A stretch of DNA of 64,000 nucleotides, taken from positions 52,997-116,996 of the forward strand of contig NZ_BMNT01000015.1 of assembly GCF_014646695.1 (NCBI RefSeq). The letters are read 5' to 3'. The notes under the pieces were generated by a model that was given only the letters and a program-made list of their open reading frames with translations, ran no database searches and had not been told where the DNA came from. Position 1 is the first letter of the stretch. Every line of letters begins with the position of its first letter. The DNA is from Sphaerisporangium melleum (GTDB lineage Bacteria > Actinomycetota > Actinomycetes > Streptosporangiales > Streptosporangiaceae). This document shows positions 1 through 7,306 of the stretch, in pieces. Both the position numbers and the translations under genes were made by a program.

Positions 1-8
1 CCCCAGGG

Positions 9-1601
9 ATGATTCCGGAGGCCGAAGGCCCGGCGCGCGACCGCGACGAGGGCCGGGCCGCTGTCGGCCGGCCGGTGATCCGCCACAACGACTACTCGCC
101 GCTCACCCCGCCCCCGCTCGGCCAGTGGGTCCCCTCCCTGCCCGTGAGCGTGGTCATCCCCGCGTACGGCGGGCAGCATCGGCTCGACCTGGCCCTCGCG
201 GCCCTGGCCGCGCAGACCTACCCCGCGGGCCTGATGGAGGTCATCGTCGTCGACGACGGCAGTGAGCCGCCGCTGCGCCTCCCCGAGATCCGCCCCGCCG
301 ACACCCGCCTGGTCCCGGCCGGGCCCGGTGGCTGGGGCATCGCGCACGCCCTCAACACCGGCGTGCGCCAGGCCACCGGAGAGGTCGTCCAACGCCTGGA
401 CTCCGACATGGTGGTCTGCCGGGAGCACATCGAGGCGCTCATGCGGTGGCACCATCTCACCGACTACGTCGTCACCATCGGCGGCAAGGTCTTCCTCGAA
501 GAGCCCGAGCGCACCGCCGAGCAGGTGTACGCCGCCGTGCGTGACGACGGCCTCGACGGCCTCTTCGACATGACGGGCGCGGTGCCGAGCTCGACCGACG
601 AGACGATCCGGCGGCTGGACGGGCTCCGCACGAGCAAGAACCCCTACCACGTCTGCACCGGCCCGACCGTCTCCTTCCGCCGCGAGCTCTTCGAACGGGT
701 CGGCGGCCTCGACCCCGCGGTGGTCAGGGGCGAGGACACCGAGTTCGCCTACCGGATGGCGATGACCGGCGCGGTGTTCGTGCCCGACGCGCAGGCGAGG
801 GCCGTCCACCTCGGGCTTCCCGCGCAGCGGCGCGACACCGGCACCGCCGTCCGTGTCGTGGCGCCGTACCTCGCCCACCGCATCCCGCTGCGCCGCGATC
901 TGCGCAAGGAGAACGGCCGGCGCTGGCTGGTGCCGTACGTCGAGGTGGTCCTGGACGCGGCCGGCCACGACGAGCCGCAGGTGCGCGAGGCGGTGGCCGC
1001 GGCGCTCGGTGGCAGCCTGCCCGACGTCCGGGTGACGCTCGCCGGGCCGTGGGACCGGCTGGCGCCGGGGCGTCGCCGCGTCCTGGACGACCCCGACTTC
1101 GAGCTGCGGCTGATCCAGGAGCAGTTCCGGCACGACGATGGTGTGCTGCTCGCCTCGGCGCCGGTTCCCGATCCGGCTCCGGTGCCCTTCCGCTACACCG
1201 GCCCGGTGGACGTGCCGCTGCACCGCCGTTCGCTGGAAGTGATGATCAGGATGCTCAACGAGACACGCGCCGGGCTGCTCGTGGTCGAGTTCCCCGACGG
1301 CCGTAGGGCCCGCCTCGAACGCACCGACGCCGTCAACCGCGCCCGCCTGCTCGCCGCGCCCGGCGAAGCCCTCGACCAGGTGATCGAACGCACCCACGGC
1401 GTGCGGCGCGCTCCCGCCGCCAAGTTCTGGCCCGCCGCCTCATCCCGTTCCCGCGCTCCGGAGCCGTCATCGGCCGGCGCGAACGAGCCCGAGCCGGAGC
1501 CCCGTGCCGCAGGCGGTGGCCGCGCGACTTCGGTGCCCAAGCCCCGCCTGGCGTCCGAGAAGCTCGTCCGGCGCCTGCGCACCGCCCTCCGCGGACGCTG
1601 A
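9..1601 (+). CDS. Family 2 glycosyltransferase
   Basis: A 530-residue GT-A fold glycosyltransferase that probably transfers a sugar from a nucleotide sugar to a cell-surface or secondary-metabolite glycan. The N-terminal domain has the beta-strand motif VSVVIPAYGG (47-55), VDDGS (81-85), a DxD-type metal site DSD (131-133) and the acidic GED motif (241-243). The last ~70 residues are Pro/Ala/Arg-rich and look disordered. No membrane segment is visible, so it is likely cytosolic or peripheral. The start lies only 9 bases into the window, so a start further upstream cannot be excluded. It converges on the TetR gene. A coiled-coil methyltransferase nearby suggests a small glycan-modifying group. 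The acceptor cannot be told from sequence. Confidence 0.85.
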   Translation: MIPEAEGPARDRDEGRAAVGRPVIRHNDYSPLTPPPLGQWVPSLPVSVVIPAYGGQHRLDLALAALAAQTYPAGLMEVIVVDDGSEPPLRLPEIRPADTRLVPAGPGGWGIAHALNTGVRQATGEVVQRLDSDMVVCREHIEALMRWHHLTDYVVTIGGKVFLEEPERTAEQVYAAVRDDGLDGLFDMTGAVPSSTDETIRRLDGLRTSKNPYHVCTGPTVSFRRELFERVGGLDPAVVRGEDTEFAYRMAMTGAVFVPDAQARAVHLGLPAQRRDTGTAVRVVAPYLAHRIPLRRDLRKENGRRWLVPYVEVVLDAAGHDEPQVREAVAAALGGSLPDVRVTLAGPWDRLAPGRRRVLDDPDFELRLIQEQFRHDDGVLLASAPVPDPAPVPFRYTGPVDVPLHRRSLEVMIRMLNETRAGLLVVEFPDGRRARLERTDAVNRARLLAAPGEALDQVIERTHGVRRAPAAKFWPAASSRSRAPEPSSAGANEPEPEPRAAGGGRATSVPKPRLASEKLVRRLRTALRGR

Positions 1602-1645
1602 AGGGTTTTCGGCTGGCGGTTCGTGGAGCTGTGACCGGGGCTTGG

Positions 1646-1667
1646 TCGGGCCGGGGCGGGGGCCCGA
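1646..1667. terminator. Hairpin between convergent genes
   Basis: A perfect 7-bp stem, TCGGGCC and GGCCCGA, with an 8-nt G-rich loop. It lies between the convergent glycosyltransferase (stop at 1601) and TetR gene (stop at 1672). The position suits a shared bidirectional terminator. No T-run follows, as is common in high-GC actinomycetes. Confidence 0.4.
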
Positions 1668-1671
1668 GGTG

Positions 1672-2838
1672 CTACGGCGAGGAGGTGGTGCGGCTCCTGC
1701 CGTGGTCGATGATCGGGGCGACGGCGGCCGCGTGACAGGCGCCGCGCCCGTCCGCTCGTGCGCGGACGCGTCCGTCCGCGACGCGGACGGCGGTCTCGGT
1801 CGTGTCGCCGACGGCGGGCACGCCGGCCGCCGCCGCGAGGGCACCCGTTTCGTCGAGGACCACCCGCAGGCCGGGCCACGCCGTGGCCGGAAATGCCCGG
1901 CACAGGCAGGTGCGCAGCTCGGCGATGGTCAGCCGGGCCAGCGGGCCCAGCTCGCCGGGGTCCGCGGTGACCAGGACGGCGGTGACCATGGCGCCGGGCG
2001 GCGCCGCCCGCACGGCCTCCTCGACCGCCTCCAGCCGGTGCAGCCCGACGATCGCCACCACGCCGTCCTCGGTGAGCGGCGCGGGCTCGCGGCGGATGAC
2101 GTCGTGGGCGGGCGGCGGCGTCCACGGCTCGTCGGTGAGGCGCGCCTGCGGAGTGTAGTGGAGGTACAAGGGCCCCCACTGGTCGTCCAGGTCGAGGCCG
2201 GCGAGCCGCTCGCACACTCTGACCACGTCGAAGGGCTCGACGAAGCCGGGCGCCGCGGTGGCGAGCTGGGTGGCGCCGTGCAGGGTGGTGAGCACGGACT
2301 CCGCCAGCCGCACCTGACGCCCGGCCGGTGTCCGCAGTCCTTCCAGGGCGAGCCCGAGCAAGATCGCATTGAGCTTCATCAACTGGGCGAACGGACGGCG
2401 GGTGTGCTCGTCGGCATGGATCTCCGACATCAGATCCATGCCGAGCCGGTCCATGGCGGGCGGCTCGGCGCCGGCCAGCGGGAGCCGGGCCAGCCAGGCA
2501 CGCGCGAAGGCGCCGAGCGCCTCCCTGACATCGGGCCGGGCGCCGGAGCGGTTGCCGGGCTGAGCGTGTCGCAGGTGCGCCGGCCGCTCGCCGTCCTGGC
2601 CGGCGGCAGCGAAGGACGGGTCGGGGACGTGTTCGGACAGGTCGGCGAGGACGGCGAAGTAGAGGGCACGCTTGCCCGGAAAGTTGGAGTAGACGGCGCC
2701 CCGGGTGAGCTCGGCTCGCTCGGCGATCATGTCGATCTTCGCGTCGCGGAAGCCGCGCTCGGCGAACTCGTCCCTGGCCGCGGCGAGCACCTTGGCCCGG
2801 TTGCGCTCCTGTGCCTGCGCCCTGGTCAGCCGCCCCAT
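1672..2838 (-). CDS. TetR regulator with C-terminal redoxin-like domain
   Basis: A 388-residue protein, about twice the normal TetR length. Residues 10-62 form a TetR helix-turn-helix (AERAELTRGAVYSNFPGKRA). Residues ~65-230 resemble a TetR ligand domain. Residues ~258-365 are extra: beta-strand VVAIVGL, a CLC motif (311-313), then VVLDETGALAAAAGV and VRVADGRVRARADG, a pattern like the thioredoxin/peroxiredoxin fold. The fold call is by eye only. The ATG at 2838 follows GGGGAG at good spacing and gives the usual TetR N-terminus; a start at 2880 is less likely. Its target is unknown; the divergent neighbour upstream is the methyltransferase side. It may sense a redox cue through CLC, which is speculative. 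Confidence 0.75.
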   Translation of the reverse strand: MGRLTRAQAQERNRAKVLAAARDEFAERGFRDAKIDMIAERAELTRGAVYSNFPGKRALYFAVLADLSEHVPDPSFAAAGQDGERPAHLRHAQPGNRSGARPDVREALGAFARAWLARLPLAGAEPPAMDRLGMDLMSEIHADEHTRRPFAQLMKLNAILLGLALEGLRTPAGRQVRLAESVLTTLHGATQLATAAPGFVEPFDVVRVCERLAGLDLDDQWGPLYLHYTPQARLTDEPWTPPPAHDVIRREPAPLTEDGVVAIVGLHRLEAVEEAVRAAPPGAMVTAVLVTADPGELGPLARLTIAELRTCLCRAFPATAWPGLRVVLDETGALAAAAGVPAVGDTTETAVRVADGRVRARADGRGACHAAAVAPIIDHGRSRTTSSP

Positions 2839-2977
2839 CTCGCTCCCCGTTCCGCGCCGCCGTCCGTGCGGTGCCAACATACCGACGGCGTCCCTGCGAT
2901 CAGGCCCTCTGGACGGACGCCCAGAACGCCCTTCGTGTCCTGCGTCCAGCCGGGGGGCGACCGGTGCCGCGCCGGGA

Positions 2978-4195
2978 TCAGCGTTCGCCGCTGCCCGGAA
3001 GAGAGGGGTGGCTGCCGGGGAGAGGAGAGGTGGAGCCGCCGACCGCGGCCGGGCCTGTCACCGCGATGGCGTGCCGCGCGGGGGCCGCCGGCGCCGCCTG
3101 CCGGGCCGCGGAGTAGCGCACCCGGCGGTAGGCCGTGATCAGCCGCCAGGCGCGGGAGCGGCGCAGCCGCGCGATCAGCTCGCGATACTCCGCGAGGCGG
3201 CCCTCCAGGTGCCGTACCCGTTGCCCGAGGTGCCTGGTCTGGGCGCGCAGCTCCGCGTTGCGTCCGCGCAGGTCCTGTCCCGTACGGGCGAGGGCGGACT
3301 CCCGGGCGGCCAGTTCCTCGCACAGCGCGCGCAACTCGGCGATCTCCCCGTGTAACAGGCGCTCCCGCTGGAGGAACGCCGTCTCGGCCCGGCTGAGCGC
3401 GAACCCCGGCGTGCCGCGCGCCTCGTCGCGCCGGATCGCCACCCCGGCGAGGTGATGGCGCAAGACGGTCAGTTCACGGATCTCGAAGAGAGGCTCCACC
3501 AGGTGGCGCAGGCTGCCGTGGTAGAAGACCCGCCGCCGGTCGGCGTCGTCCACCCCGGCGTCAGCCGGCCCGGCCTCGTCCGCCTCGTCCGTCCCGTCCG
3601 TGCCGGACGCCAGGTCCGCCGGATCCGTCGCCCGGACATCGGCTTCGACATCGGCCCGGTCGGTCGCGCCGGGCTGCGGGCCCGCCATGCCGGGCGGCGG
3701 CTCCAACGCGCGAAGCGGCGATTCGTCCTCGCCTGCGGCATGGGCGATGCGCAGGATCTCCTCGTTCACGCCGTACGGCACGGTGAAGACCAGCGTCGCG
3801 CCGGGCCGCAGCGTCCGGTGCAGCGCTTCGAGCACCCGTACCGGGTCGCCGACCCGGTCGAGGATCTCGCCGGCCACGGCGGCGTCGAACGCGCCGTCGG
3901 GGACGCAGTCCAGATCATGGGCGTCGCCGGTCGTGAACGACAACCGGCCGGCGACGTCGGCGGGCAGCCGGCCCGCTCTGCGGCGCGCCTCGGCGATGGC
4001 CCCCGCCGTGCGATCGACGCCGGTGACCAGGTCGCCGCGCTCGGCGAGCATCAGGGACAGCCCGCCTTCCGCGCAGCCGAGGTCGAGGACGACGACCGGG
4101 CGCCCCGGCCGGCTCGCGGGCAGGTGATCGAGGAGCCAGTGCAGGCGGTCACGGTCGCGGTCGCTCGCTTCCCGGATCCTGCTCGCGGCGGTCAC
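2978..4195 (-). CDS. SAM-dependent methyltransferase with C-terminal coiled coil
   Basis: A 405-residue class I methyltransferase. The SAM-binding motif LDLGCAEGG is at 37-45, with the acidic motif II region around VTGVDRT (58-63) and TGDAHD near 89-94. A conserved VPYGVNEEILR segment follows. Residues ~170-210 are an Asp/Ala-rich acidic insert. Residues ~290-370 are a strongly predicted Arg/Glu/Leu coiled coil. This architecture is common in polysaccharide clusters, where the coiled coil helps cap or measure chains; that role is inferred. The GTG start at 4195 follows GGAAGG; longer upstream readings lack support. It is transcribed away from thrC and lies beside a TetR gene and a glycosyltransferase. 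Confidence 0.75.
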   Translation of the reverse strand: MTAASRIREASDRDRDRLHWLLDHLPASRPGRPVVVLDLGCAEGGLSLMLAERGDLVTGVDRTAGAIAEARRRAGRLPADVAGRLSFTTGDAHDLDCVPDGAFDAAVAGEILDRVGDPVRVLEALHRTLRPGATLVFTVPYGVNEEILRIAHAAGEDESPLRALEPPPGMAGPQPGATDRADVEADVRATDPADLASGTDGTDEADEAGPADAGVDDADRRRVFYHGSLRHLVEPLFEIRELTVLRHHLAGVAIRRDEARGTPGFALSRAETAFLQRERLLHGEIAELRALCEELAARESALARTGQDLRGRNAELRAQTRHLGQRVRHLEGRLAEYRELIARLRRSRAWRLITAYRRVRYSAARQAAPAAPARHAIAVTGPAAVGGSTSPLPGSHPSLPGSGER

Positions 4196-4224
4196 GGCGA
4201 CGTTTCCTTCCGGGCATGTGGATG

Positions 4225-4244
4225 TTGCCCCAATTGTGCGGCAA
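4225..4244. promoter_or_regulatory. Imperfect inverted repeat upstream of methyltransferase
   Basis: TTGCC and GGCAA arms flank a 10-nt AT-richer centre containing CAATTG. It lies about 30 bp upstream of the methyltransferase GTG in the divergent region with thrC. It could be an operator for the neighbouring TetR protein, but nothing in the sequence proves this. Confidence 0.2.
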
Positions 4245-4402
4245 GAGAGGTTAAAGAGACAGTGTGCTTTTCCTGTTCTTCCGGTTCTCGTCTTGGCAGG
4301 TTCGCGGACCGTACAGGGCGTGTCCGGTCGATCATTGACCGCGAGGGGTGGAAAAGACGTCCACCCTGTGGACAAAAGACGCGCGGAGCCACGGCCCACC
4401 CG

Positions 4403-4408
4403 TAGACT
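4403..4408 (+). promoter_or_regulatory. Probable -10 box of thrC
   Basis: TAGACT is a very good actinobacterial -10 hexamer. No convincing -35 is seen 17-18 nt upstream. Transcription would start near 4415, giving a leader of about 75 nt. The leader contains two small hairpins, CCGCT/AGCGG and AACCA/TGGTT, in 4420-4445. Confidence 0.35.
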
Positions 4409-4490
4409 CATTGCCTGATACCGCTGGTAGCGGAACCAATGGTTACGCGTCGTGCCCGCTCGTGCCGGGCCGGGCGCGGGAGGAGTGACA

Positions 4491-5549
4491 ATGCTCAGGG
4501 CTTGGCGTGGCCTGATCGAGGAATACCGCGACCGGCTTCCCGTGACCACGACGACGCCCGTGGTCACCCTGCTCGAAGGCGGCACGCCGCTCATCCCGGC
4601 CAAGCGCGTCTCCGCGCTGACCGGGTGCGAGGTGTATCTCAAGGTCGAGGGTCTCAACCCCACTGGAAGTTTCAAAGACCGTGGCATGACGGTGGCCATC
4701 AGCAAGGCGCTCGAAGAAGGCGCCAAAGCGGTCATCTGCGCATCCACCGGCAACACCAGTGCGTCGGCCGCGGCCTATGCCGTCCGGGCGGGCATCACCT
4801 GCGCGGTGCTGGTGCCCCGAGGCAAGATCGCCATGGGCAAGCTCGCCCAGGCACTCGTGCACGGCGCCCGGCTGCTCCAGGTGGACGGCTCGTTCGACGA
4901 CTGCCTCGAGATGACGCGCAAGCTCGCGGAGAACTACCCGATCGCCCTGGTCAACTCGGTGAATCCGCATCGGCTCCAGGGGCAGAAGACCGCCGCGTTC
5001 GAGATCGTCGACGTGCTCGGCGACGCACCCGACGTCCACTGCATCCCGGTGGGCAACGCCGGCAACATCTCGGCCTACTGGATGGGCTACCGCGAGTACG
5101 CCGCCGACGGCATCGCCACCCGCCTCCCGCGCATGCTCGGGTTCCAGGCCAGCGGGTCGGCGCCCATCGTCGACGGCGCCCCGGTGACCCACCCGCAGAC
5201 GATCGCCACGGCGATCCGCATCGGCAACCCGGCCTCGTGGAAGCTGGCCGAGTCCGCGCGCGACGAGTCCTCGGGCGTCATCCAGGCCGTCACCGACCGG
5301 CAGATCGCCGCCGCGTACAAGCTGCTCGCCCAGGAGGAGGGCGTCTTCGTCGAGCTGGCCTCGGCGGCGAGCGTCGCCGGGCTGCTGCGGGCGTACGAGC
5401 AGGGCCTGGTCCGGCCGGGGGAGCGCGTGGTGTGCACCGTCACCGGCAACGGTCTCAAAGATCCCGACTGGGCGATCTCGGGCGCGCCGGCCCCGGTGAC
5501 CGTCCCGGCCGACGCGTTCGCGGCCGCCGCCGCGCTCGAACTGGCCTAG
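4491..5549 (+). CDS. thrC: Threonine synthase
   Basis: A 352-residue PLP enzyme that converts O-phosphohomoserine to threonine and phosphate, the last step of threonine synthesis. The PLP-lysine motif [10 protein letters not shown] is intact (K62). Further signatures are [15 protein letters not shown], which binds the PLP phosphate, and [11 protein letters not shown] near the C-terminus. The ATG at 4491 sits just after GGGAGGAG and matches the family N-terminus; an ATG at 4452 would add 13 poorly fitting residues. In most actinomycetes hom lies directly upstream. Here a divergent methyltransferase gene is found there instead, so hom must be elsewhere. thrB follows after 367 bp. Confidence 0.97.
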   Translation: MLRAWRGLIEEYRDRLPVTTTTPVVTLLEGGTPLIPAKRVSALTGCEVYLKVEGLNPTGSFKDRGMTVAISKALEEGAKAVICASTGNTSASAAAYAVRAGITCAVLVPRGKIAMGKLAQALVHGARLLQVDGSFDDCLEMTRKLAENYPIALVNSVNPHRLQGQKTAAFEIVDVLGDAPDVHCIPVGNAGNISAYWMGYREYAADGIATRLPRMLGFQASGSAPIVDGAPVTHPQTIATAIRIGNPASWKLAESARDESSGVIQAVTDRQIAAAYKLLAQEEGVFVELASAASVAGLLRAYEQGLVRPGERVVCTVTGNGLKDPDWAISGAPAPVTVPADAFAAAAALELA

Positions 5550-5591
5550 GCGTCCCGGACTCGCGCGCCGATCGGTTCCTCGTCCCCGTCC

Positions 5592-5611
5592 GAGCCGCTT
5601 TCGAAGGGCTC
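5592..5611 (+). terminator. Possible terminator hairpin after thrC
   Basis: GAGCC and GGCTC arms continue inward as CTT/AAG with one bulged G, giving an 8-bp stem and a TCG loop. It starts 43 nt after the thrC stop and has no T-run. Confidence 0.3.
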
Positions 5612-5877
5612 CGGCCCCGCATTCCGGCCGGCGGGGACGAGTGTCAGGCGGGGCAGGATCACGCACATTGCCGGACGCGACCGCGCCTGCGGGGCCGGTC
5701 GCGGAGAACGACGCCGGGCGGCGCATCGTCCCAGCGTGAGGTGACCTCCCTCCCTCGCAGCCGTTCCGGCGGGACGCGGGCTCCCTCGGTGCGGAAGGCG
5801 GCGGGTGTGCGGGCGGGGTCGCCCCACGGCGAGACACACGGCGGCGACCCTGCGACGCGCCGCCTTCGCCCTGACCG

Positions 5878-5883
5878 TATGAT
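5878..5883 (+). promoter_or_regulatory. Probable -10 box of thrB
   Basis: TATGAT matches the consensus at five of six positions and lies 34 nt upstream of the thrB start. No good -35 is visible. It suggests thrB can be transcribed separately from thrC. Confidence 0.35.
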
Positions 5884-5916
5884 CGGCCGAGATCGGCCAG
5901 ACTCTCGAGGAACCGC

Positions 5917-6855
5917 ATGTCACCGAGCAGAACAGTCGTGGTCCGCGTGCCCGCCACCAGCGCCAATCTCGGGCCGGGGTTCGACTCACTGGGGCTCGCC
6001 CTCAGCCTGTACGACGAGGTCGAGGTCGGCCTCGTCTCCGACGACGGGCCGGACGCCGGGCAGGGCTCAGGCGTCGAGGTGCACGTCGAAGGCGAGGGCG
6101 CCGGTGAGCTCGACACCGGTGAGGGGCATCTCATCGTCCGCGCGATCCGCGCCACGCTCGATCTGGCGGGAGCGCCGCAGCCGCGCCACCTGCGGCTGCG
6201 CTGCCGCAACCGCATCCCGCACGCGCGCGGCCTCGGCTCCTCCTCGGCGGCCATCTGCGCCGGCATCCTCGCGGCCCGGGCACTCGCCGCCCCCTGGCTG
6301 TCGGACGACGAGGTGTTCGCGCTGGCCACGCGCATGGAAGGGCATCCGGACAACGTCGCCCCCTGCCTGTCCGGCGGGCTGACCATCGCGTGGAGCGACA
6401 GGTCCGGGACACCGCATAAGCTGGAGTTGAGTCCGCATGGCGGCGTCCAGCCTGTGGTGTGCGTGCCGAGAACCCGGCTCTCCACCGAGGAGGCGCGCGG
6501 GCTCCTGCCGAAGGACGTGCCGCACGCCGACGCTGCGGCCAACGCCGGACGCGCGGCTCTGCTCATCGCGGCGCTCACCCAGCGGCCCGAGAGCGGGCTG
6601 TTGCTCGCCGCCACCGAAGACCGTCTGCACCAGACCTACCGCGCGCCTGCGATGCCGGCGACGGCTGATCTGGTAGAACGGCTGCGCGTGGCAGGGGTTC
6701 CCGCCGTCGTTTCAGGAGCCGGTCCAACGGTTCTGGTGTTCGGCACGGCGGATACCCATGATTTGATCGCGTCAGAAGTGGGTAGTGACTGGCACATCCA
6801 GCGATTGGACGTCGACCGGTCCGGCGCGAGCGTTGAATCTCCCGAGACACGCTGA
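5917..6855 (+). CDS. thrB: Homoserine kinase
   Basis: A 312-residue GHMP-family kinase that phosphorylates homoserine with ATP to give the substrate of ThrC. The N-terminal motif PATSANLGPGFDSLG (12-26) and the glycine/serine-rich phosphate loop RGLGSSSA (104-111) are intact. VVSGAGPTVLVF near the C-terminus is the third GHMP motif. Length is typical. The ATG follows GAGGAA. It lies downstream of thrC in the same direction, probably with its own promoter, and upstream of rho. Confidence 0.96.
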   Translation: MSPSRTVVVRVPATSANLGPGFDSLGLALSLYDEVEVGLVSDDGPDAGQGSGVEVHVEGEGAGELDTGEGHLIVRAIRATLDLAGAPQPRHLRLRCRNRIPHARGLGSSSAAICAGILAARALAAPWLSDDEVFALATRMEGHPDNVAPCLSGGLTIAWSDRSGTPHKLELSPHGGVQPVVCVPRTRLSTEEARGLLPKDVPHADAAANAGRAALLIAALTQRPESGLLLAATEDRLHQTYRAPAMPATADLVERLRVAGVPAVVSGAGPTVLVFGTADTHDLIASEVGSDWHIQRLDVDRSGASVESPETR

Positions 6856-7306
6856 CGAATCTTCGACCTTCAGGGAATAGCTGTGTGCGCTGGTGATGTT
6901 AGGCTGATAGCCGCACCAGATGCCCCCGTTGCGGGTGCGTGCTTGTCAGCCATACATCGCTGCATCGCGCCTTGTGTCGCAAGACGCAGGCCGCACAGCG
7001 GGCTTCCCGAATTCATCGCCTCCGGTTGGTCCACATCCGGTTGGTGCGTCGAGAAGCGGCGTAATCGGGGACATGCGCGTTCGACTGACATCGACATCTG
7101 GTCGGCGGTAACCAGCCGGGGGGCGACCCCCGGGCCCCCAACGGCTCACGAATCTCCACGGTGACGGCCACGTGCCGGTTCGACGCACCGGTTTGCCGAC
7201 ACCTTAGGAATTCGTCCAGCCCGACCCGGTCTGTCCCGCCGGGTCGCACCACCGGGACGCCTGGCTGATCGTGGCCGACGCCCGACCCCTGGGAAGGACC
7301 TTTTAG
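6856..7306 (+). promoter_or_regulatory. Long leader region of rho
   Basis: These 451 bp between thrB and rho contain no convincing gene; short open frames have poor third-position GC. The stretch is more AT-rich than its surroundings. A TAGGCT hexamer at 6900-6905 could be a -10 box, implying a leader of about 400 nt. Two perfect 10-bp direct repeats, TCCGGTTGGT, lie at 7021-7030 and 7036-7045. A strong GCGA-loop hairpin lies at 7116-7133. Such a leader would suit autoregulation of rho, which is known in other bacteria but not shown here. Confidence 0.4.
7116..7133 (+). promoter_or_regulatory. GNRA-loop hairpin in rho leader
   Basis: A perfect 7-bp stem CCGGGGG/CCCCCGG closed by the stable tetraloop GCGA. 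It lies about 174 nt upstream of the rho start. It may stop read-through from thrB or shape the rho leader RNA. Confidence 0.4.

Larger units (their letters stand above)
5550..5916. other. Non-coding gap between thrC and thrB
   Basis: No open frame here has good coding character on either strand. It holds a possible terminator hairpin at 5592-5611 and a probable thrB -10 box at 5878-5883. The gap is unusually long for a thrC-thrB pair. Confidence 0.6.

Noticed and set aside
4443..6614. A 723-codon open frame on the minus strand opposite thrC and thrB
   Set aside because: It is a high-GC mirror of two certain genes, with low-complexity Arg/Gly/Pro-rich protein and no domain.
6883..7164. A 93-codon open frame in the rho leader
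   Set aside because: Third-position GC is poor and there is no ribosome binding site; it looks like chance in a leader.
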